Assembly (NCBI GenBank): GCA_023213395.1
Contig: CM041465.1
Coordinates: forward strand, 142,855,741 to 142,919,740
From: Cycas panzhihuaensis
Lineage: Eukaryota > Cycadophyta
Length of the DNA: 64,000 nucleotides
Direction: 5' to 3'
Shown: piece by piece, positions 33,848-45,870 of the stretch
Layout of the letters: every line of letters starts with the position of its first letter
Position numbering within the stretch: position 1 is the first letter of the stretch
Notes under the pieces: generated by a model
Told to the model about the DNA's origin: nothing
Databases searched by the model: none
What the model saw: only the letters and a program-made list of their open reading frames with translations
Translations under genes and position numbers: made by a program

Positions 33848-34554
33848 ATGATCATCACATATATCTTTATCTTCTCTTTGAATTTGTGATACTTGAACTT
33901 GAGGAAGACTTTGAATACTTGTCCTTTAGCTTTATCATCATTTGTGAAGTGGTCATTAACTCATCTTATCATCCTTTCAATAAGGTGTGTCACTTTAATA
34001 TTATGTGGTTCAAATGATGTCCAAGTAGGTGTAGCTTGAATTGAATGAGGATGAGTGGCCGTATCTTTGACTTTATCTTCTAGAATCTTTATTTTATGAG
34101 TAACGATCATGTCCAAGTATTTCTCCCCCTTAAATGAATGATTATCTTCATGTGCATCAATGTGATTATTCATTTGATTTGAGTCTTCTTCATTAGTCTT
34201 TTCAACACAAAAAACCTACTCTGACATCTATCTTACATGTATATCATCATCATAGTTAAATTCATTCACATTAGGGATCTCTCCCCCATAAATAGATTCT
34301 AATGTATCCCATATGGATTTGGATGTAGTAATTTCATAAATACTAGAAAAGACATTGTCATCTATGGTATAAAACAATATGGTTAAGGTCTCATTGTCAT
34401 CTTTTATATTTTCTTTAATATTTGGTTCATATCCATCTTTTACATATTTCCAAAGGTCATTTGTAATAAAGTATGTTTGCATTATTTTATACCATCATTG
34501 AAAGTCATTTTCGTCAAATATAGGAAATCTTATTTTACTTAGATTCATTGCCAT
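33848..34554 (-). pseudogene. Element C gag-like protein, nearly one open frame
   Basis: ATG at 34554 opens MAMNLSKIRFPIFDENDF. A UBN2/copia gag core follows: YFITNDLWKYVKDGYEPN, LTILFYTIDDNVFSSI and KSIWDTLESIYGGEIP. A distinctive tail has EKTNEEDSNQMNNH, THKIKILEDKVKD, NDHFTNDDKAKGQVF and FKYHKFKEKIK. About 235 codons lie in a single frame with about three stops. It lacks the zinc knuckle of standard gag and ends against the PPT. The tail is conserved in element D. Role inferred: capsid-like or RNA-binding protein supporting a non-autonomous element. Confidence 0.8.
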
Positions 34555-37301
34555 TATAAAAGGACTTTAGTACATAATCAAAAAATATAATTTTTATTGA
34601 ATAAATAAGAAGTACTAATTCTCAAATGAACAAATAACTTGAAATAAGTAATACTTATATATCAATACACTTATGGAAAATGAAGTAAATGATCAAGATA
34701 TTCCTTCAAAGTGAATGTCAATATGTAAACCATTGCCTTTCAAATTGAAATGCTCTTTTAAAAAATAAAGTATACAAGAAACTATATGCAACTTTTATAA
34801 GTGAAACAATAAATCAATGAAGTTTTAATATTTGAATGGCCTTAAATCAACAATATTAAGTGAACCTTTGATGCATAAAATGCATAAGAAAATACTTGTA
34901 ATTAGGCCTTTGCTATGCACTTCTAAAAAAATTATAACTTTAGAATAAATAAGAAAGCTTCTTGACCAATGAACTTTAAGATGTATGAAGATTATTGCAA
35001 GGATTCTTTGAAATAAAATGAATAAATGACAAGAAGCTCCTTTGTAGGTTTATAATAAAACTAGGTAGAATCTTTCTTGCAAATCAAATAAGACCTTTAA
35101 GCATGTAAATTTGAAATAAAATTGCCCTTGATGATGAAAAAATATAGAAGATCAATAAGATTTTTTTATCTAAGCTTGAATTTTCAAAAAAAGAGTAGCT
35201 TAGGCAAACAGAAATGGCCATTTTTAATATAAAAAAGAGTAGTTATTCCTTTGAAAATAGTAAAAATAAGAAACTGAAGTGTAAATTTACCTTTAATAAT
35301 AGGAATGCTTAAAGCAAGATAAGTTTCTTATAGAAAATGAACAACCAGAATGTAAAGAAGTACCTGTTTGATTGAATAGCTACTCTTAGCTTGAAGTCTT
35401 AAAGAACTAGCTTTTTATTGCAAAAAGAAACTTGAAAATATAAACAAGAGATGATGAAAACTTTAAGAATGAGCTGTTAGCAAACAATAAGTCAACTATA
35501 ACCTTTTAAGATAATATAATGTATGAAAAGTTACAAAGTGATATTGACAAGGACTAAATAAGGAGCTGGAAAAAAAGTTGTTTGAAAAACCTACTCTATA
35601 AACTTAGAATTAAATGAAATCTATCTTGAATTAAAAAACATCAAATTAGCTTTCCAATGGATTTGGCTGTTCAAAAATTTGACTTATGTAGCTCAAGATT
35701 TTAGTCAATAAGTTCAAGGACCTCTTTATGGGCCTAAAATGGTGCTACAAGATAAAAATATTATAAAACTAGAATATAACCTTATAAAAGGTATAAAAAG
35801 AGTTTATTTATAGATAGAAGTCCTTTAAATCTAATTTGTTTCAAAAGAAACTTGAAGAAAAACTTTAAAAATTATTGATTAATGAGCAGTTAGCCTTGAT
35901 ACAATACCTTCACTTCAATAGCTTGTAACAACTACAAAAAGATTTCAAAATGCTTAAGAGATTATGTCAATATAAAGAGATCTACGTCAAATTTCCAGAA
36001 AAGATGATAGATTAGAAAGTAGATTCCAAACAACGAAGATATAACTAAAATGGTAAAGTGGCCTATTTATATTTAATAAATCAAAAGCTAAAAAAGATAT
36101 GACTTTAAATCAGTAAAACTAGTCAAATCAGATCCAAAATTAGAAAGTGACCAGTCTACAGTGTAGCTCTCAAAATTGCAATCACAAGAGAACTAGTTTT
36201 GTTAAAAATTGGTACTCCAGTGAGAAGTTAGGACAAAAAATGCTAGGTACCCTTTAGAGGAAAAATAAATAAATAAATAAATGAAAATTTTTATAAGGTT
36301 AAGTTGGCCCTTTTAACTAAGCACTTGAGGTCACATGGAAGTGACAGACCAAGGGCTAGCACTTGGAGGGCCTTAACACCTTTACAAAAGGAATTGAAAT
36401 ATTATAAACTCTATTTAAATTTATATAACCTTTGATAATAATTTTAATTAATGTCTTTATAAAGTCGAATTAAAATGGAGTAATGACGACTTGCACACAG
36501 ACCTGGAGGAGTAAACAACAAAAAAACTCAATCAATTATCACCTAGATGGAGACGCAGAGAGGGGGCAACTGATCCTCCATACAAATTAGGCCATAAAAT
36601 GATGAAGAAAAATGATTGAAATGTATGTATTATATGAGAAAATGAGGAGAAGGGCCACATTGGTGCATGGTGAACAGAGAGGATGATGAATACAAGAGGG
36701 TCAAATAGTGAAAAATTAGCCTTATAATAGTTCCAAAGGGTCTCTACTAAGGGTGCTCGAGCAGGGTAGTCTCAATTACAAAAAAAATTCAAAGATTTTT
36801 ATAGAAGATAATGAAAAACTTGAGAAAATAGAGCTGAGTCAACTCAGGTGGACAAATCTCACCATAGAGGAGACAGATCGATACAAAATTTTAGGAGGAG
36901 CTAAATGTCTAGGATAGCTAGTCACCAATAAATTTTCAAGTCAAGCAGTGGTTTATGGAGCAAGAACGAAGTAGAGGAGTGAATCAGACTTAAAATGGAG
37001 AACTGAGACTGAGAGAGAGATTTCTCTTAGAATAAGTAACTAAATCACGAATAGTTTTCACCATGAGCCAGAGAATTCAATTCTGATCATAATGAGCAGT
37101 CATATAGGGTAGTTTTGTTCAAAGACTGAGAAGCTAGAATTGATCAAAAATAATGGAACAACACGGGTATAAATGTATGAATATATATAAAAATAAATAA
37201 ATAAATAAATAATGATTTTATAAAGTTGAACCTTAGTATATTAAAATTTATTTATATACCAAAATAATTAAGCCATGAATCACATAAATGCAAACCAGGT
37301 C
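34555..37301 (-). other. Leader of element C, non-coding
   Basis: About 2.7 kb of A-rich DNA without credible ORFs. It has blocks homologous to D's leader. It contains short ATAA/TAAA tandem runs at 36267-36282 and 37190-37212. Confidence 0.6.
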
Positions 37302-37313
37302 GCTATGATACCA
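37302..37313 (-). promoter_or_regulatory. Primer binding site of element C
   Basis: The minus strand reads TGGTATCATAGC, one change from the tRNA-Met site, two bases after the LTR's CA. Confidence 0.85.
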
Positions 37314-37315
37314 AA

Positions 37316-37639
37316 TGAAGGTGATTGACACAGAGCAAATCAGAGCAGAAAATTGAAATAACTCAATCCATAGTACAAATCATATAAAACATCTTTATAT
37401 TATTCCATGATTACTCAAATGTATATCAAATAACCTTTAGAAGGTGGTATTAATGAACACCAAGGTATAGAACCCCATGAGGTATATACTTTTGAGGGAG
37501 GAGGAAAACCTCCTCAACCTTTAATTCAAAATAATATAAAATAATGTATAACATTAAAGATACACTTACCTAACTTACCATTGAGGTTTGTGCACTGCAT
37601 ATTCCAATGTAGGGTCATGTGATGAACATGAACCCAACA
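37316..37639 (-). repeat. 5' LTR of element C
   Basis: 324 bp, paired with 33513-33835. It starts TGTTGGGTTCATG on the minus strand and ends CA before the primer site. Confidence 0.92.
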
Positions 37640-38305
37640 CCTCCTCTAGATTATTGGGTGAAAATCAATTTTTATAGGGCAACTAAAGGAAACCCAAGGG
37701 AGGTAGGTGGAGGAGGAATTTGTAGGAACTCTATAGGGGGGATCATGTGGGCCTTTGGAGAGTATTATAGCTGACAAATAAACCATAAGGCAGAGTTGTC
37801 CATTATGTGGAGGGCGATGGAGATGGATCTAGATTTAAAGGAAGGTTGTGATACAGTAATCATAGAAGGAGATTTATTAAATGTGATAAATGTGCTTAGA
37901 GGAGAGGTAATTCCTAACTAGAATACTACAAAAATGATAAGAGATGCTCATGAAGCCCTTAAAGGCAAAGAGAATGCCCAATTTCATCATATTTATAGAG
38001 AAGGTAATAAGGTAGTTGATAAATTATCTAACTAGAGGGGTATTACACAAAATGAACTAGGTATAGAGAAAGGATGTCTCAGAAGAGATTTTGAGCCTAG
38101 TGAAGATAGATATGTAAGACATTTCCCATGTGGAAAAGTAGATATAGCCATAAGGCTTATCATGGCAAGGGTGGGATTGTTTAGGGCTACTGGAGGGTAG
38201 TGGATAGTTAGGCCATGGGCTTGTCATGGCAGATATGATAGCCAAGAGGTAGCTTATATAAATAGGATTAGGGACCTTTTTAAACTCCTTCATTTATACC
38301 ATATC
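37640..38305 (+). pseudogene. LINE ORF2, last part: RNase H domain and C-terminus
   Basis: Continuation of ORF2 after element C. It has LDYWVKINFYRATKGNP (family INFDGA, so the first catalytic Asp is replaced), EVGGGGICRNSIGGIMWAF, NHKAELSIMWRAMEMDL and TVIIEGDLLNVINVLRGE, all of the plant RVT_3-type RNase H. The remaining acidic residues are readable. A basic tail leads to the poly-A at 38306. Confidence 0.88.
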
Positions 38306-38313
38306 AAAAAAAA

Positions 38314-38329
38314 AACTTGATTAAAGATA
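38314..38329. repeat. Right target-site duplication of the LINE
   Basis: AACTTGATTAAAGATA, an exact copy of 28012-28027; the first two A bases are shared with the poly-A run. Confidence 0.9.
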
Positions 38330-41300
38330 GAAAGAACTATGATCAAAAGTAAAAGAAAAATTTACTTAATCATAAACCATTATTACTAAGTGTGACCAAA
38401 AGTTTAATGATGAAAAGGATGGGAGACCTCCTATGGGATGCTAAGAATAGGTTCTAACTTAATATAGATGCAAGTAGTCCCCAACCTAAAATTAGAGTAA
38501 TGCTGACTCAATAACTTAGTAGGTAATAAGAGTTTCTTGAGGATGTCTTAATGGCATCTTGACCCTTTCGATAATGAGTTGCATGAGTTGATCTAATCTA
38601 AGGATGGGGCTAGGGAAGGGAGTTGGATCTAAACTCTCATATTCTTTCCATAATAATAAATCAAATCACTCAAAAGGACTATATGATATGACTTAATTGT
38701 CTTAAACATAAGACCCAACCAAATCGGTAAAAAATTAGGTAAAAGAGAATATGAGATTTGACAATGATCCTAAGAAAGTTTTAAAAAAGGTTGACACAAA
38801 TTATTAAATAATCAAAATCATAGTGGTGTTATCATTCTATTAAGACTTATGTAGAATCTAAATTTGATATTTTGGTAGAGCTTTAAGGTAAGGGTAGGCT
38901 AATAAACATAAAACAAGCATTATATTATTAAGCAACTATATGAGAAATACAAGATAAATAATTTATTTATATATAAGGTAGGTGAAATAAGCTACTTTAG
39001 GCCAACTGGTCTAATGGTACCCATTAGACTCCATAATGGTAAGTTGCATGGAACCTAAGGGAGGAAGTCTACACATTAGAAGGATATATGTTCTATACTT
39101 AACCCTATTTGAAGATAAGCTATCTCAATATAGATTGACTCAACATAAATTAAGGCTATAATGATTGAGGGTTTGAGTACAAAACACTCAACCTAAGCAA
39201 AAATAAAATGGGGGTAATTAAAGCATAATAAGCCTTAGTGGAACAAATAAGGAGATCTATTCCTAATAAGTCAAATGAGTGAACCCAAATTTTCTAGTGA
39301 AAAATTACCAATGCTTAATAATCTTTGGCAATCTTTGAAAGATAAAGTTTTTGCGTAGTTTCCTTGCAATTCACTCATGAGATATAGAATGGGTATTGAT
39401 ATATTTACTTGCCTAGATAAAAGGAATCCCTTATAACAGTGACTAGTGTAGCCATTTTCATGCTCATCACATAGATCACATGGCCCTATAATGCCAAAGA
39501 TTTATGTGAAAAACTTAGAGAAGATAAGATTAAGCAACCTTATATATATAATTAGTCTACAAATAATATTTTAAGAGATATAAGAGGAAGTGAGTTCTCT
39601 ATGAACGTGTCTAATCAATCTTTATGAATAGGGTATGAGTCATAAGCGAGGGAATGAATCTAGGTTTTGGAAATTCTTTGAATCTTTTAAGGCTCAATGA
39701 AAAGGGAATAATTTCAAAACTATGCCCTTATGGTATAAGTATTACTTAACCTCTAAAAAGGGAATGCAAGCCAACTAAATAAAATAGAAAATTATATATA
39801 AATTCTATTTACACTAACCTATAGGGCAAAGATTTATTAATGGACATTCAATATCATATTTGTCAAGTAGTCTACTTCATAATTTTATGAGTGTAGGATA
39901 TGCATAATAGCAAAAGAGTGGAAAATATGAGCTAGATATTGAATATAGTGTAGAGTAGAGGTTAAAGTAAGACTATGTAAAATACAACTACTAGTAACTT
40001 AACCAATTAAAAATTATGAATTATAGTGAAAAGTAATATACTGCACATTTGATAAAATGATAGATCATATGGTAGTAATGGTAGCTTTAAACTTATCCAA
40101 TTTATTAGTATAATTATCAATGAGTTTTTCAATGACTTCAAAGAGATTTCCATTGGAGTCTCAGATAATCTAGGCAACTATAGACGGATTTTAATTTCTA
40201 CAGGAAGCAACATCAATATAAATGGAAAAAGGTTGGATAACTAACATGATGGTAAAAGAGTAGATTTATCTAGGAAAAAAAGTAAATATTTTAATTATAT
40301 AATCTAATAGAACATGATAGCTTCCAAAATGAAATATTTTGGATAAAACTAGGACAAGTTCTTCTATATAAAAGAAAGGATAAGTCTCACAACACGTTAA
40401 AATATTCAATGAGTTTAAGAAGTTTTCCAAGCTTGAGAACCAAAAGTAAGGGACATAAATATCCCATTAGGCTATGACCCTAGGAAACCAATAAAAAATC
40501 TAATGTGATTACAAAGGCAACATGTATTCCTCAAAGGTGGGATCCAAATACCCATTTATAGCTAAAATAAAAAAAATAGGATCAACAAGATAGGGGTAAC
40601 ATTAATTCATTAGGAAAGAAATGACAAAAGCCAATCAAGGAGGTATACTCTAAGTGGATAAAAACAACTAGAGAATAAAGGAAAATCTATAATGACTTCT
40701 TAAGACTATAAAGCAAATAAAATATTTTATTTTAAAGCTTTTATATTTTTCATGGATTTTAAAAATAAGAGATAGCATAGCATAAGAAAGGAGTCTACCC
40801 ACAACTTATAAAAACAAACTAGTGATAACAATGACAACACATATGTTAAATAAGTTAAAGGCTAGTTCCAAAAGGTCACTAAAAATCTAGGAAGTAAAAC
40901 AAAAATGAGATAAAAATTATTTACATTTAGAAAATCTCATTCATTGGTTAACTAGGCTAAGGTGGATAAGACCAGCTTAAAATATATTAGGTTTTTCAAG
41001 TTAGAAATTTTTAAAGCTTTTGGATTTTTTTTTTAAAGGATTATGCATTAACTAAAAGAAATAAAAGTATATAATCATAAGTGATTGAATTTGAACTAAT
41101 CATTATCAATAAAGGTATATGAAGGCACAAAGAGATGATGAGTAGGAAGATCAGGAAAGTGACCAAAATGCAACAGTGAAAAGGAGAAGAACAAGTAAAA
41201 GTATAAAAGTACATTCTATTGTTAGTCCTATTTGAATGAATAAGAGTGTATTTGGAAATAAGGAATTCATCATTATAAGGTTAAACTGAGTCAAAATAAC

Positions 41301-42049
41301 TATAAGAATTAAGCAAAGGTTGATTAGGAATATTAAAATTAACATGATATTGATTAAAAGACCTAGAAATAATGGAAAATCTTAAAAAAAAAAAAAGGTA
41401 ATATCATTTATAAAGGAAGATTGATCAAATGTTTAAGCAATGAGTACATCATTAAAAGAGTCTAAATTATCATAGAAAAGATTTGAATTAGAATTGAGTA
41501 AATGGGAAGATGGTTGAATCTCTCATTTAATTACCTCAAAATTAAAGAAATAGATAAAGTAAAAGCTTTATATAAAAAGGAGGAACTCAATTCCTTTTCA
41601 CTTATTATATGGGAAATGAAAAGCAACTCATTAGGAATATTGGAAAGGGAATTTAAATAAATATTAGATAAAGAAGAGTCAAACAATTCATTAGCTTGAA
41701 TTAATACTTATAAATCCATATCTACAAAGGTAATTTATTTAATCAAATGTGATTCAATTCAAAAGAGATCACATCATCAAAAATTAATGAAGCATTAATG
41801 ATTTTAGAATCAATAATTTCATAATCATGTGAATTGATAAGTACCAAATTATGATCCACATATATAGTAAGGACTGCATACTACAAAGTTAAATTTTTTC
41901 TCAATTACAAAGGAGGCATCCTACCATGAACACATGCAATAAATCTATTCCATTGATTATGATCAATACCACTGAATGGGATGATTTAAGAAATGTTAGA
42001 AGAAGTACCAATTTAAAATTTTAAAAATAATGAAATTTACTTTATTTTA
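38330..42049 (-). other. Decayed internal region of gypsy L after the protease
   Basis: Scattered coding-like minus-strand text is visible only in its right part: IPFSGIDHNQWNRFIACVHG and YEIIDSKIINASLIFDDV near 41790-41980, NVNFNIPNQ-like text near 41310. To the left of about 41000 I see no reverse transcriptase, RNase H or integrase motif. Small open frames at 41151-41345 are hydrophobic shadows. Confidence 0.4.
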
Positions 42050-42607
42050 ATAAAGGAATTAAATTTCTCTAGAAAGGGAAGGTAAAATAGCATGTATAGC
42101 CTCTATCTAACTATGAATAAGTAGGATATTATAAGAAAGTTTGATATTGATAACTTCAACATCAAATTTGATAATATTTCCGTGAAATAAAATTGAAACA
42201 TGAGAAATTTAACCCATCGACGAATATTTTCTAGCATCAAATGCTATTATTATCATGGGACTTTTGTCCAAATTTGTATATTAGAGAGTATGTATAAGGG
42301 AAACGGGGACTATAATTGAGAAAGAGCCATCATCAATAATATCTCTATGAATTATTATTTCATTTATAATAACTCGAACCATTAAGGGTCTAGGATTAGG
42401 TAAAGTAGAAATATTAGATGGAAGTAGTATATGATTGAAAGATATCAAATTAGAAATAGATTCAAAAAATTGAATCCTAAGTGAATAAAGACAATCATAT
42501 CTCATAGAAGGACAATACTCCAATATATCATAAAGAGATATACTTGAAGAAATACACTTGAAATCCTTAATAAGGGAATATAAAATAGAAGTTCCTAAAC
42601 CAAGCAC
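42050..42607 (-). pseudogene. Gypsy L retropepsin
   Basis: The minus-strand frame has a linker (LYDILEYCPSMRYDCL), then RPLMVRVIINEIIIHRDIIDDGSFSIIVPVS. This is the catalytic loop, with DDG in place of the usual D-T/D-G-S/A context. The flap region follows (IIIAFDARKYSSMG.ISHVSI), then NIIKFDVEVINIKLSYNILL. It ends IEAIHAIL…PSLEKFNSF, matching the plant gypsy signature YNLLLGRPWIH..GAVPS. It would process Gag-Pol. A frame change near 42280 and several stops break it. Confidence 0.75.
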
Positions 42608-43345
42608 TATAGTAGGGTACTTAGGAACCCTAAAAGTTTAAGGGTTAGAGATAATCAAAGGTGATTAAGTATCTTTTAATTGAAGAATTAACTTCTTATT
42701 CTATAGAATTATGTGATAGATATTGAACTACAAAAATGCTAGTAAAATCCATATGCAAGGATTTAAGATAATAAATATGAAAAACAAGCTTCTTACAAAT
42801 AAAGTTGCTAAAATTTTCAAGCTCAAAAAATTGAATACCAAGAGAAGATTGAGAAGTAAATTATGAGGTATATTATTGAGGAGTGGAAGAAGGAATAAAT
42901 AATAATGAATGTTATGTATTTAAAATAAAAAATAAAAATTAAGAGCCAATCATTTGGGAATTATTAGGAGATGATGTATATTTGATTTGTAATGAATCTA
43001 ATTAATTATAAAAATTCTAAATTTAAGAAGATAACTGAACTTTAGCACTTAAATGAGTTGAATGGATAATATATACAAATTTTAAATTATTATTATGAAA
43101 GGGATTCTTATATATATCCATTTATTTATTTGGATTTTATTCATAAGATTATTACATTAGGGCCAAGGTAGAATAAGTCCTAATAGAATAATCTTTAGAA
43201 ATATGGTAATTAGAGCACCAAAGCTACTCACGATAAGTATTCACTTAGTGGTTTATTTTTACATAATCATTATAAGATAAGGGATTTATAAGATGTTGCT
43301 ACTACATATTTTGGGAAGCAATAGAAGGGATATTATTTCAAGGAT

Positions 43346-43370
43346 GGGGGGAGGGGGCGGGGGAGAGGGG
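43346..43370 (+). other. G-quadruplex-prone tract
   Basis: Four runs of 4-6 G separated by single bases or AGA. It lies in the gag-protease linker of L, about 220 bp from a C-rich partner at 43591-43619. Confidence 0.75.
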
Positions 43371-43590
43371 AGATTATACTACCTTCTTAACTAGTTAATT
43401 TAAGGTTTGTTTAGATGATATTATACATCCTAGATAAGGGAATTTTAAGGCTCATCTTTCACAATAAGATTTTGAATAAGTTATTTTTATTAGGTAATAG
43501 ATGCTATTAAGTCTAGTAAAGAAGTTGAAGAAATATATGAGGTTGTTTGAATAACTTATCAAGTAGGTCAATATAGAAAAGGTAAGGTTG

Positions 43591-43619
43591 CCCCCCAACA
43601 CCCCCCCTCCCCCCCCCCC
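43591..43619 (-). other. C-rich tract (G-quadruplex-prone on the minus strand)
   Basis: CCCCCC, AACA, then runs of 7 and 11 C split by one T. On L's coding (minus) strand this is G-rich and precedes the C-rich complement of 43346-43370. RNA of L could therefore pair the two. Confidence 0.75.
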
Positions 43620-43679
43620 AATGACTTTATCTCCATTAGGATAATTAGTACAGATGGCTTTAAAAGAGTTATATTTTTA

Positions 43680-44365
43680 ATAGCTATTAATCTTAATTAA
43701 ATTAAGGCATGCTCATATTAATGAGCAACTTGTTCAAATTATATGAATGACTTAAGGTTCTATCTTAATAATTTAAAATAGATAAAACTAGTTAGACTAT
43801 CAAGAAAGTCTTATTTAAGGATAGTGTCATCAAGAGCAACTATATAATGACTGATCAATTCATAAAAGCTTTTAATATGCTAATTAATAATTTGATGAGA
43901 TGTTTATTTATAAGTTAATAAGGTGTAAAGACCATTATCTTTGATTTTATGCAAGGCAAAATGATCTAGAAAACTTTTGAGTAATTATATGGTATCATTG
44001 ATTGAAATAGGAGGAAGTTTTGTAAACCAAATGTACTAGGATTCTCTAAAATTATGTGGGAAAATAGTTTTATTTGAATAGTATCATTACAAATATCAAG
44101 AGCATTAACAAAAGCATTGACATGCTTCTTAAGGTCCTTATCTAGTTTTCCATAAAACTTAGGTAAATTAGGTGGAATAATGCATATATCTAACACAAAT
44201 ATTGGTGTGACTAAGCAAGATAATCTAATATAAGAAAGGCATTAAATATGAGACAAGATGAGACTAAGGCTAGATTTTTAAATAGGAGAGAAAGGTTGAC
44301 TCTTTTGTAGAAGACTCATCATGGGTTAAAATAATAATCAAAGTTTCCAAATATCAAATAATAAA
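43680..44365 (-). pseudogene. Gypsy L Gag (retrotrans_gag)
   Basis: The minus strand reads PPNLPKFYGKLDKD, KKHVNAFVNAL, TIQIKLFSHIILENPST with W and F in the next frame (family …LFP.SL.G.A..WY), then FLDHFALHKIKDN and HIKSFYELISHY. This is the retrotrans_gag core of plant gypsy elements. The upstream N-terminus (44200-44365) is only weakly coding. It is cut by element I. Frameshifts and stops are present. Confidence 0.75.
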
Positions 44366-44370
44366 ACCAT
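44366..44370. repeat. Left target-site duplication of element I
   Basis: ACCAT, repeated exactly at 48419-48423. Confidence 0.85.
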
Positions 44371-44687
44371 TGTTAGAAAACACCAAATATATAAATAGGT
44401 TGATAGAAATATTTATGTATATTAAAGACTTATGGGATAAACAAATTTGACATGGGAACCCTTTCAGGAAAAATCCACCATAGATTATATTATTATATTT
44501 TCACAAATTTGTGTTGTAATTTACAATGGACTTTGATCGATATTTATAGATTGTAAGTGCCTCAAATATTAATATTTAGATTACATCCATCGGCTCACAT
44601 AATACATCACTATTATATTAATAATATTTGCATAATATTATCTCCATATTTACATTAGTTGGTAAGTGATGTAATATCACTCTAACA
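44371..44687 (-). repeat. 3' LTR of element I
   Basis: Paired with 48105-48418. On the minus strand both begin TGTTAGAGTGATATTA and end TTTTCTAACA. Confidence 0.92.
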
Positions 44688-44700
44688 TCCCCTCTTAATG
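44688..44700 (-). promoter_or_regulatory. Polypurine tract of element I
   Basis: The minus strand reads CATTAAGAGGGGA directly before the LTR's TGTTAGAG. Confidence 0.85.
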
Positions 44701-44799
44701 TAAATGTGGGGTCTTAAAGTCTTCCCAAGGATTTGTCTATCTCTTTATCCTTATTGATAGACCCCCCCTCAAGGATAACCTTAATGAATCTCCTAATTT

Positions 44800-45300
44800 T
44801 TAATAAATGTTAATGAAGTAATATTTAGTAAGAGCTTGGTGAATACATCATTAAGTTGATCTTTACTTGGACAAAACTCAACCTGCATATTTCTTGATCT
44901 AATTTTCTCTCAGATGTAATGGTGTTATGCCTTATATGTGCATGATTCTTTGGAAGTGTCTCTAATAGTCCCTGCAACCATACAACTCTCTCCCTGTACT
45001 GACACTTAGTCCATAGTACTTAGTCTATTTCCTTGACTAAACTAAGAGGTTAATCCACTTAAGCCATACAGATCTCCTCTTCAAGTCTTCGTTAAAGAAT
45101 GCTAACCTCTCATTCATTTGATGTGATTCCTAACTATATAAAGTTACTAAAGGAAAGATCAATTACATCAATGATAACATAGAGACTGGTGCAAATGTCT
45201 CCTCATAAATGAATCCTTCTTTCTATTTGAAATCATACACATCAAGTTTTTCCAACTTGCAAATTGAATAGGTTCTTTCTTCAAAGGTAAGGGAACCAAA
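44800..45300 (-). pseudogene. Element I reverse transcriptase and RNase H fragments
   Basis: The RT N-terminal half reads WDLVPLPLKKEPI (about 45270-45305), YEETFAPVSMLSLM (about 45180-45220) and HQMNERLAFFNEDLKR (family [15 protein letters not shown]; about 45080-45125). The RNase H end reads AHIRHNTI, then LSFVQ-type text, then NDVFTKLLLN (44810-44930). The polymerase active site and most of RNase H are missing between them, so this part carries a deletion. Confidence 0.75.
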
Positions 45301-45639
45301 TCCCACATAAATCACACTCCTCCTCTATTGTATCTCCCAATTAGAAATCTCCTTTTACTAGAATTATTGGTCTCTATTATGAGTCTGACTGGAATGATGA
45401 TCCTCATTCTTCAATCATGCTTTATGTCTTCAACTATCACATTAGAGTCCTCAAAGGTCCTCCTAGCCCACAATGAAACATGTGGTTGAAGCTAGTGCTT
45501 CTTTTTACAATGGCTCCTCATCATTACTCCCATTAGGTCCTACTTCTATCTCAAACATAATGTTAGATATATAAACCTCCATACCTATTAAACCATGGCT
45601 TAGAAAAGAAATAAATAAAGGATAAAACCTATATTTAGA

Positions 45640-45870
45640 TGACACCTCAGTATGATACATCATTAACTTTTCAATTGATATCTAGATTATTTGTAATACT
45701 ATTCCTCACACAAATCACATAGTTTGTAAGCTTTATTTCAAACCCTATATAAATATATTTTAAACTCTTCTGATCCCATTACTATAATCTTCATTTAATC
45801 TATGTGTAATCAATGCACTTAGATAATTAATAGAAGGTTTTTTATCAGTGCAACACAGAACAGGGGATAT
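45640..45870 (-). pseudogene. Element I integrase C-terminal fragment
   Basis: Minus-strand text across frames resembles the copia block (K.IFLGY…KAYRL.D…I..SRDV): FKIYLYRV, NKAYKLCDLCEE, YYK.SRYQ. Heavily decayed; called on block order relative to the RT. Confidence 0.5.

Larger units (their letters stand above)
33513..37639 (-). mobile_element. Gag-only LTR element C (nested in the LINE)
   Basis: A 4.1-kb element on the minus strand with a 5' LTR at 37316-37639, PBS at 37302-37313, a leader of about 2.7 kb, a single gag-like gene (34554 down to about 33848), PPT at 33836-33847 and a 3' LTR at 33513-33835. No protease, integrase, RT or RNase H is present. It must have moved with another element's enzymes. 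The LINE coding sequence resumes on its right side, proving insertion into LINE ORF2. A clean target duplication is not visible (ACTCT on the left, CCTCC on the right). Confidence 0.88.
28028..38313 (+). mobile_element. Full-length L1-type LINE (split by element C)
   Basis: Bounded by exact 16-bp duplications and ending in a poly-A run (38306-38315). Order: 5' UTR 28028-28241, ORF1 from ATG 28242, ORF2 from ATG 29787. Element C occupies 33513-37639. Without C the length is about 6.15 kb, normal for a plant L1. Coding frames are readable throughout but carry dozens of stops, many at Trp codons. It sits in the tail of gypsy L. Confidence 0.92.

Noticed and set aside
43591-43619. Assembly gap or sequencing artefact at the C run
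   Set aside because: Flanking sequence is continuous and the run is interrupted by A and T; kept as a real low-complexity tract, with its length uncertain.
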